Assembly (NCBI GenBank): GCA_964388085.1
Contig: CAYLZW010000291.1
Span: 1 to 7,097, forward strand
Source of the DNA: CAYLZW01 sp964388085
GTDB taxonomy: Bacteria > Myxococcota > UBA727 > CAYLZW01
Direction of reading: 5' to 3'
DNA: 7,097 nt
In this document: positions 1 to 6,200 of the stretch, piece after piece
Layout of the letters: each line of letters starts with the position of its first letter
Position numbering within the stretch: the stretch's first letter is position 1
Notes under the pieces: model-generated
What the model saw: the letters and a program-made list of their open reading frames with translations, nothing else
Databases searched by the model: none
What the model was told of the DNA's origin: nothing
Position numbers and translations under genes: made by a program

Positions 1-1105
1 CGTCGTCGTAGCCCCAGATCTCGAGCTGCACGAGCAGGCACTCGCGCAGGTCGCGGGCGAGGCAGCCCACGGGATCGAGCGTCATGACGCGCCGGCGCAC
101 GTTCTCGACCCACTCCACGGGGACGTCGAGGTCGTCGCTCACCACCTGGATGGGATCGACGCTCGTATCCGCGGGGCCGTCCATGAGCAGCGCTTCGCCC
201 GCGCCGTCCGCGTCGAGCTCGTCGGAAGGGACGTCGTCGTCCGGGCCGTCGCCGAGGAGCGCGATGGGGTCCACGTCGCCGAGGGCGCCGTCCATGAGCA
301 GCCCGGCCTCGTCATGCCCGCTGCCGGCGTGTCCGTTCTCGGCGTGCCCGTTGCTCGCGTGCTCTCGCGCGTCGTGGGCGCTCGCGTCCTCCCCGGCTTC
401 ACCGCGGTCCCAGGTGCCGTTCGGGTAGCGGCTGTCCGTGACGCGCGCGTCTGCGCGCGGCGGACCGTCCGCGAGCAGCCCGCTCGCGCCGCCCGGCTGG
501 CCGTTCAGCGCGGCGTGCGCCTTGCCGTTTGGGGTGTCCTTGCCGTCCTTGGCCGCGCCGGGGGGCGGCGGCACCTTCACCGGCCCCTTGTCGAGGAAGC
601 CGTCGTCGTTCATCTCGCCGATGAGCCGCACCGCGATCTCGCACTCGAGCGGGTTCATGTCGCTCATGCGCACCTGCCAGATGAGGTGCTCCTCGAGCGT
701 CTCGGCGCGGGTCAGCGTCTGGTCGTAGCCGGGCAGGTCGTCGTAGTTCGTGTCGCGACCGCTGCCGGCCGCGGGAGGGAGGTAGCTGTAGGAGTCGGCG
801 TAGTTCTCCCAGTCGATGTCGGCGGTGTTGTCCTTCTGCTTCTCGGTCCCCACCGACTCGAACGCCACCTCCTGGGCGTTCTCTTTCTGCGCCGTCGCGT
901 CCGCCTGAGGCGCCTCGCTCTCGTGGCCGTCGATGCGGGGCTCCTCAAAGCCCTCCTCGAGCACCGGGTTCTCCACGAGCTCGGCCGAGACGGCGTCCTG
1001 CAGCTCCAGGTGATTCAGCGTCAGCAGCTTGATCGCCATCTTCAGCTGAGGCGTCATCACCAGCTGCTGCGAGAGCTTCGGTACGAGCTTTAGCTCCATC
1101 GCCAT
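1..1105 (-). CDS. rpoN: RNA polymerase sigma-54 factor RpoN, N-terminal 368 residues (3' end outside window)
   Basis: Sigma-54 directs core RNA polymerase to -24/-12 promoters that need enhancer-binding ATPases. The reading frame runs unbroken from ATG at 1105-1103 off the left edge. Region I is clear at residues 1-50 (MAMELKLVPKLSQQLVMTPQ, then AIKLL and ENPVLEE). An acidic region II follows to about residue 128. The core-binding domain starts at 137-172 (LEEHLIWQV ... GEMNDDGFLD) and resumes at 317-368, with the family hallmark LDPVG at 343-347 and ARDLRECLL at 350-358. In E. coli RpoN these two halves are nearly contiguous. Here about 143 residues (173-316) rich in Gly, Ala, Asp and His lie between them without breaking the frame. 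The DNA-binding regions (HTH, RpoN box) lie outside the window. A GGAG lies 4 nt before the ATG, inside a small GAGAC/GTCTC palindrome (1106-1118). The second ATG (residue 3) is an alternative start. The identification is secure; the role of the insertion is unknown. Confidence 0.96.
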   Translation of the reverse strand, partial: MAMELKLVPKLSQQLVMTPQLKMAIKLLTLNHLELQDAVSAELVENPVLEEGFEEPRIDGHESEAPQADATAQKENAQEVAFESVGTEKQKDNTADIDWENYADSYSYLPPAAGSGRDTNYDDLPGYDQTLTRAETLEEHLIWQVRMSDMNPLECEIAVRLIGEMNDDGFLDKGPVKVPPPPGAAKDGKDTPNGKAHAALNGQPGGASGLLADGPPRADARVTDSRYPNGTWDRGEAGEDASAHDAREHASNGHAENGHAGSGHDEAGLLMDGALGDVDPIALLGDGPDDDVPSDELDADGAGEALLMDGPADTSVDPIQVVSDDLDVPVEWVENVRRRVMTLDPVGCLARDLRECLLVQLEIWGYDD

Positions 1106-1167
1106 GAGACTCCGTCTCCCTTCGCTCGTTGCCGAGCGCGTGGTCCGAGCGATGCCCGGCTATGCGG

Positions 1168-1197
1168 AGTATAAGGACGTGCCACCCGCGCTGACAG
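1168..1197 (-). promoter_or_regulatory. Candidate sigma-70-type promoter for rpoN
   Basis: Read on the minus strand, TATACT (1173-1168, five of six bases matching TATAAT) lies 18 nt downstream of CTGTCA (1197-1192, four of six matching TTGACA). Transcription would start near 1161, giving rpoN a leader of about 55 nt. A perfect TGGCACG (1184-1178), the consensus of a sigma-54 -24 element, lies inside the spacer. This is a motif match only, in GC-rich DNA where the A/T-rich hexamer stands out. Confidence 0.35.
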
Positions 1198-1211
1198 CCT
1201 TGTCGCGGGTC

Positions 1212-1229
1212 TTGACACGATTCTTGAAC
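1212..1229 (+). promoter_or_regulatory. Candidate -35 element(s) for the OmpA-type gene
   Basis: A perfect TTGACA (1212-1217) is followed exactly 12 bp later by TTGAAC (1224-1229), in one of the few A/T-richer stretches of the window and upstream of the plus-strand gene pair. No recognisable TATAAT-like -10 sits 16-18 bp downstream of either; the area is T-rich (1234-1238). If TTGACA is used, transcription would start near 1247 and place both downstream inverted repeats in the mRNA leader. The call rests on the -35 match alone. Confidence 0.25.
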
Positions 1230-1253
1230 GTGCTTTTTCCGCAGGCTTGCTCA

Positions 1254-1284
1254 AACGCGCGGTGTGGGCGGCGCTCCGCGCGTT
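1254..1284. repeat. Inverted repeat 1, perfect 9-bp arms
   Basis: AACGCGCGG (1254-1262) and its exact reverse complement CCGCGCGTT (1276-1284) flank a 13-nt spacer. It lies between the candidate -35 elements and the start of the OmpA-type gene. In RNA it would form a very GC-rich stem. No U-tract follows, so it is not a standard terminator. It could be a leader stem-loop or a repressor operator. Confidence 0.55.
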
Positions 1285-1290
1285 GACCGA

Positions 1291-1320
1291 TGGATCAGGC
1301 GCCTCTAAAGGCCTAATCCA
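1291..1320. repeat. Inverted repeat 2, 10-bp arms with one mismatch, abutting the ribosome binding site
   Basis: TGGATCAGGC (1291-1300) and GCCTAATCCA (1311-1320) pair over nine of ten positions (a C/A mismatch at 1296/1315) around a 10-nt loop (1301-1310). The right arm ends 2 nt before the GAGG (1323-1326) that serves the ATG at 1333. As RNA it would form a hairpin beside the Shine-Dalgarno sequence without covering it; as DNA it is a plausible operator. Confidence 0.55.
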
Positions 1321-1332
1321 GCGAGGCAAGTC

Positions 1333-3126
1333 ATGCGCAGACCCCTACAATCCGGGCCCTCGGGCGCCGCGATCCTGCTCGCGGCCCTGACGTTCACTTG
1401 TCTGTTTGCCGTGGGCACGCAGGCTGCTGGCATCAACCACTTCCAGGCCGCGGCGGGGCCGCACAATTACGTGGTCACGAACCACCCCGCGGTGCTGCGC
1501 CATATGACACTGAGCTCGTGGCTGCTCACGAGCTACGCGCACGACTCGCTCGTGTGCCGGGATGAGAGCGGCGAGGAGGCGTACTCCATCGTCGAGCATC
1601 AGGTGAACGCGGACCTGGCCGCGGCCTGGGGCCTGTTCGACCGCTTCGAGGTGGGGGCCGCGATCCCGGGCGTGTGGTTGAACGGCCCGAAGGCCCCGCC
1701 GAACCCGTCCGTGCGCTGCGGCAGCTTCGACCCGAACGGCGTCAACACGCTCTCGGTCGCCGACCCGCGCGTGTTCGCCAAGGTGCTGCTCACCCCCTGG
1801 AACGAGGGCGTGGTCGCGTCCCTGCGCGTCGCGACCGATATTCCCCTCGCGCAGTTCAACCAAGAGGCGGGTCCCTTCGCCGGCGAGCGCCGCTTCCCGA
1901 ACTTCACGCCCGCGCTGACCGCCGGCTACACGAGCGAGTGGTTCAAGGTCGGCGTCGATCTCGGCATGACCTTCCGGGAGCCCGCGCCCGTGGGCGACCT
2001 CGTCGTCGGCCAGGCCATCAACTACGGCCTCGCCACCGAGATCACGGTGGTGCCGAGCACGTTCTTCGTGGACCTCGACCTGTTCGGCAAGGCCGCGCCC
2101 GCGTTCCTGCTCGGCACGCGCGATCAGTTTCCGCTCGAGGGCGTCGTGGCGGGCAAGCTCTTCCTCGGCCCCGTGGTGCTGCTCGGCGGCGTCGGCGCCG
2201 GGCTCATCGCCGACTACGGCGCCCCGGACGCGCGCGTGTTCGCCGGCATCGGCTACTACCCGCTGCCCGAGAAGGAAGAAGAGCCCGCGCTCGAGGGGCC
2301 GAGCGATCGCGACAGCGACGGCATCCTCGACAAGGCCGACGCCTGCCCGGACGCGCCGGAGGACATCGACGGCTTCGAGGACAAGGACGGCTGCCCCGAC
2401 GTGGACAACGACGAGGACGGCATCCTCGACATCGACGACTCCTGCCCGGACGACCCCGAGGACCGCGATCGCTGGGAGGACGCCGACGGCTGCCCCGACC
2501 CGGACAACGACGAGGACCAGATCCTCGACGACGTCGACGAGTGCCCGAACGATCCCGAGGTCTACAACGAGCACGAGGACGAGGACGGCTGCCCCGACTC
2601 GCGCCCGGACGACGCCGAGAAGGTCGTCGTCATCGTCAAGCGCGACAAGGTGGAGATCCTCGACAAGGTGTTCTTCGCCTTCGACTCCGATCGCATCCTG
2701 CCGAAGAGCTACGCGCTGCTCGACAAGGTCGCTCAGGTCATCGTCGAGCACACCGAGATCCCCAAGATCCTCGTCGAGGGCCACACGGACGCGGACGGCC
2801 CCGCCGCCTACAACCTGACCTTGTCCGACCGCCGCGCCAAGAGCGTCATGCGCTACCTCATCGCGGCCGGCGTCGAGCCCGAACGCCTCCTCGCGGAGGG
2901 CTTCGGCGAGAGCGCGCCCATCGAGTCGAACGCCAGCGAGGCCGGCAAGGCGAAGAACCGCCGCGTGGAGTTCAAGATCGTGGAGGCCGAGGCGGACGCG
3001 CCAGGCGACGCGGACGAGGACGAGGACGAGGGCGAGGGCGATGATCTGCCGGCCGGCGAGGACGAGGGCGAAGACGCTCCGGCCGAGCCCGCCGATGATG
3101 AATGGGAAGAGGACGGCTTCGAGTAG
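1333..3126 (+). CDS. Outer-membrane beta-barrel protein with TSP3 repeats and C-terminal OmpA peptidoglycan-binding domain
   Basis: This 597-aa envelope protein probably ties the outer membrane to peptidoglycan. Its start has GAGG 6 nt upstream. A signal peptide covers residues 1-31 (MRRP n-region, hydrophobic 12-28, cleavage near TQA-A). Residues 33-312 look like a beta-barrel: alternating amphipathic strands, drug-like porin motifs absent, an aromatic end GIGYYP at 305-310, and two lone cysteines (75, 129). Residues 325-422 are three TSP3-type calcium-binding repeats of 33 residues, with cysteines at 338/354, 371/387 and 404/420. Residues 440-550 are the OmpA domain: FFAFDSD (447-453), GHTDADG (483-489), LSDRRAKSV (497-505) and NRRVEFKIV. 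Asp486 and Arg501 have the 15-residue spacing of the diaminopimelate-binding Asp/Arg pair of OmpA. An acidic tail (551-597, 26 Asp/Glu of 47) extends past the domain. The next gene is on the same strand 129 bp downstream. The OmpA call is firm; the barrel substrate, if any, is unknown. Confidence 0.93.
   Translation: MRRPLQSGPSGAAILLAALTFTCLFAVGTQAAGINHFQAAAGPHNYVVTNHPAVLRHMTLSSWLLTSYAHDSLVCRDESGEEAYSIVEHQVNADLAAAWGLFDRFEVGAAIPGVWLNGPKAPPNPSVRCGSFDPNGVNTLSVADPRVFAKVLLTPWNEGVVASLRVATDIPLAQFNQEAGPFAGERRFPNFTPALTAGYTSEWFKVGVDLGMTFREPAPVGDLVVGQAINYGLATEITVVPSTFFVDLDLFGKAAPAFLLGTRDQFPLEGVVAGKLFLGPVVLLGGVGAGLIADYGAPDARVFAGIGYYPLPEKEEEPALEGPSDRDSDGILDKADACPDAPEDIDGFEDKDGCPDVDNDEDGILDIDDSCPDDPEDRDRWEDADGCPDPDNDEDQILDDVDECPNDPEVYNEHEDEDGCPDSRPDDAEKVVVIVKRDKVEILDKVFFAFDSDRILPKSYALLDKVAQVIVEHTEIPKILVEGHTDADGPAAYNLTLSDRRAKSVMRYLIAAGVEPERLLAEGFGESAPIESNASEAGKAKNRRVEFKIVEAEADAPGDADEDEDEGEGDDLPAGEDEGEDAPAEPADDEWEEDGFE
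2305..2598 (+). repeat. Three 33-residue TSP3 calcium-binding repeats in the OmpA-type protein
   Basis: Residues 325-422 repeat the pattern D-x-D-x-D-G-I-L-D ... C-P-D-x-P-E-D ... D-x-D-G-C-P-D three times. The six cysteines are spaced alternately 16 and 17 apart, giving a strict 33-residue period. In TSP3 domains of known structure the Asp-rich loops bind calcium and form a rigid rod. Here the array would be a spacer between barrel and peptidoglycan-binding domain. It differs from the repeats of the next gene in both cysteine motif and period. Confidence 0.85.
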
Positions 3127-3164
3127 CCCGACATGTAGGTCGAGGTGCGAGCGCCGTCACAGGC

Positions 3165-3201
3165 TCGGGCGCGCCCCGTTGTGGAGCGCGCGCGCGCCCG
3201 A
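3165..3201. other. GC-rich stem-loop between the OmpA-type gene and the TSP3 surface-protein gene
   Basis: TCGGGCGCGC (3165-3174) and GCGCGCCCGA (3192-3201) are perfect 10-bp complementary arms around a 17-nt loop, 38 nt after the stop codon at 3124-3126. No T-run follows, so an intrinsic terminator is not demonstrated. It could attenuate transcription, protect the 3' end of the first message, or be chance in very GC-rich DNA. Confidence 0.4.
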
Positions 3202-3240
3202 CAGGCTGTGCTCGAGCGCTCGGACGGAGCGCCATGGTTC

Positions 3241-3247
3241 GAGGAGG
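3241..3247 (+). promoter_or_regulatory. Ribosome binding site that fixes the start of the TSP3 surface-protein gene
   Basis: GAGGAGG lies 8 nt before ATG 3256. The frame is open further upstream, to a GTG at 3145, but that start would put 37 non-hydrophobic residues ahead of an otherwise well-formed signal peptide and has no comparable ribosome binding site. The ATG at 3256 is therefore chosen. Confidence 0.75.
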
Positions 3248-3255
3248 GTGACGTC

Positions 3256-6200
3256 ATGCGGAACGGCAGCAACAAGAGGCGGGTCTGGCTCGCGAGCGCG
3301 ATGATCGCGGCCGGGTCGGTGGCGCTGCCCGCCTCCGCTCAGCAGGTGAACGTCCTCGACGCCATCATCGAGGCGCGCGGACCGTTCCAGCACCGGGTGA
3401 TCGGCGCCTCCTTCCTGCAACCCGCCGGGACCGTGCAGCTGCCGGCGACGGCCCAGACGACGCTGCCGGCGGGCGCCACCGCGGGCTTCGCGCGCCTCGT
3501 CTGGCAAGGCTCGGGGCTCACCCCGGACACGCAGGTCACGTTCACGCCGCCGGGCGGCACGGCGCAGACCATCACCGTCGATCCGGAGAGCACGGCAGCG
3601 AGCGAGGGCTGCATCGTCGGTGTGCTGGAGGACGAGCTCGATCCCGCGCGCGACATCGGCTTCTGGAACTGCTGGCGCGACGTCACCGACGAGCTGGCGG
3701 CGCTGCCCACGCTGAGCGGCAGCTACGCGATGAGCGGGCTGAGCGCGGACACGGGTTTCCTCTACCAGGGCAACAACAACGCCGAGCACATCTTCGCCGG
3801 GAGCTGGGCGCTCGCGCTCTTGTACGTCGACCCCGCCGACCTCTACCCGCGTCAGGTGCAGCTGCTGCATGGCCTGGCGCTCACGCAGTACGCGCTCGGC
3901 GACGTCACGCAGCTCCTGCCGTTCCGCTGGGGGCCGCAGGGCGGCTCGGTCTCCATCGTCGCCATGGAGGGCGATCAGGAGATCCCGAGCGCGCTCGAGT
4001 GCCCGACGAACCCGCTCACGAGCAACCCGGAGTGCGACTTCGTCTGGCTGTGCAACGGCACCTGCGGCGCGGCGGTGAACCGCTTCGCTCCGCTCGTGAA
4101 CGCGCAGAACGCGCTCGGCAACGTGTTCAACGAGTCGAACGCCAGCGAGGCGGCCTCGCAGCGAAACGCGCTCGACATCGATCGCTTCGATCTCACCGGC
4201 CTCGGGCTCAGCGTCGGCACCGAGTACGCGAACCTGCGGCTCGGCGTGCAGACCGGCCGGGACCTCGTGCTGCAGACGCTCGTGGTCGTCGAGGTGCAGG
4301 ACTACGACGCCGACGCGGACGGCCTCTCGAACATCGAGGAGGAGGACGTCTACCTGACCGATCCGAACGATCCCGACTCGGACGACGACGGCATCAAGGA
4401 CGGCACCGAGGTCTTCGGCGGAAACCCGGCCGACCCGGCCTCGAACCCGACCGATCCGCTGAACCCCGACACCGACAGCGACGGGCTGTGCGACGGCACC
4501 CTGACGGTGACGAACGTCTGCGCGGGCGGCAGCGCCGGCGAGGACCAGGACGGCGACGGCCTGCTCGACGTGGGCGAGACCGATCCCGCGCGCCTCGACA
4601 GCGACGGTGACGGCCTGAGCGACAAGGTCGAGAAGGTCGACGGCAACTACGGCGGCCGCAAGACGGACCCGCTCGACCCTGACAGCGACGACGACGGCCT
4701 GTGCGACGGCAACGTGACCACCCCCATCGTCGGCGTGTGCTCCGGCGGCGAGGACAAGGACCGCGACGGCAGCTTCGAGCCGGGCACGTTCACGGCCGCG
4801 AACGAGACCGATCCGACCCTGGCCGACACGGACGCGGACGGCGTGAAGGACGGCGTCGAGCTCACGGGCGCCACGGGCACGAACCCGCTCGATCCCGACA
4901 GCGACAACGACGGCCTCTGCGACGGCGCGGCCTCGGTGAACGCGGGGCTCGGCGGCGTCAGCTGCGCGGGCGGCGAGGACACCGACGGCGACGGCGTCAT
5001 CGACGCGAACGAGACGAGCCCCAAGCTGTTCGACACAGACAAGGACGGCCTCAGCGACGGACAGGAGGTGCTGCACTCGAGCTACGCGAACGGCGCCACC
5101 TCGCCGCTCGATCCCGACAGTGATGACGACGGGCTGTGCGACGGCACCGGACAGGTGGGCGTCGTCGGCTGCAGCGGCGGCGAGGACACGAACTTCAACG
5201 GCGTCTGGGAAGCGGCGCGAAACGAGACCGACCCGACCGTGTTCGACACCGACGGCGGCGGCGAGGGCGACGGCTCCGAGCGCGACAACGCGCGCGACCC
5301 GGTGGACTTCCCGGCCGACGACAACGGCCTGCTCAACGACGACGACGGGGACGGCCTCGACAACAACACCGAGACCACCATCGGCACCGATCCCAACGAT
5401 CCCGACACGGACGACGACGGCATCTCCGACGGCGTCGAGGTGAACGGCGGCAACCCCACCGATCCGCTCGACACCGACACCGACGGCGACGGCCTGTGCG
5501 ACGGCAACAGCAGCGCCGCTCCCGTCGGCTGCACGGGCGGCGAGGACGACAACGGCAACGGCTTCCCCGACGGCGGTGAGACGAACCCGAACGAGGTCGA
5601 CAGCGACGACGACGGGCTGTGCGACGCCCCCGCCGCGGCGGCCTCGGGCGCGTGCAGCGGCGGCGAGGACGCCGACAGCGACGGCGCGCAGGGCGCGAGC
5701 GAGACCGATCCGACGGACGCCGACAGCGACGACGACGATCTGCCGGACGGGCTCGAGGTGAACGGCGGCAACTACGCGAACGGCAGCACCGATCCGCTGA
5801 ACCCCGACACCGACGGTGACGGGCTGTGCGACGGCAACGCCACGGCGGCCATCGCGGGCGCCTGCAGCGGAAGCGAGGACGCCAACGCGGACGGCAGCAC
5901 CAGCGGCACGGAGACGGACCCGACCGTGTTCGACGACGACGAGCCCGCGCCTCCGCAGGACACCGACGACGACGGCCTCGATGACGACGAGGAGGCCGAG
6001 CTCGGCACCGATCCGCTCGATCCGGACACGGACGGCGACGGCATTCAGGACGGCACCGAGGTGAACGGCCAGAACCCGACCGATCCGCTCTCGCCCGACA
6101 CCGACGCCGACGGGCTGTGCGACGGCTCCGGCAACGTGCCCCTCGAGTGCCGCCCGGGCGAGGACAGCAACAACAACGGCAGCGTGGACCCGGGCGAGAC

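Noticed and set aside
314..1093. A 259-codon plus-strand frame over rpoN
   Set aside because: It is opposite the unambiguous rpoN frame, is Arg/Val-rich low complexity, and has no ribosome binding site.
1211..1228. A functional sigma-54 promoter for the OmpA-type gene
   Set aside because: Both near-invariant dinucleotides (GG at -24, GC at -12) are altered to GA, so I keep it only as a low-interest observation and not as a feature.
1345..2784. A 479-codon open frame antisense to the OmpA-type gene
   Set aside because: Same cause: the opposite frame of Asp-rich coding sequence reads as Val/Leu/Asp-rich repeats. The plus strand carries clear OmpA motifs.
3145..3255. Upstream GTG start extending the surface protein by 37 residues
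   Set aside because: The extension is Arg/Ala-rich and would bury the signal peptide. The ATG at 3256 has a strong GAGGAGG at proper spacing and begins a normal signal sequence.
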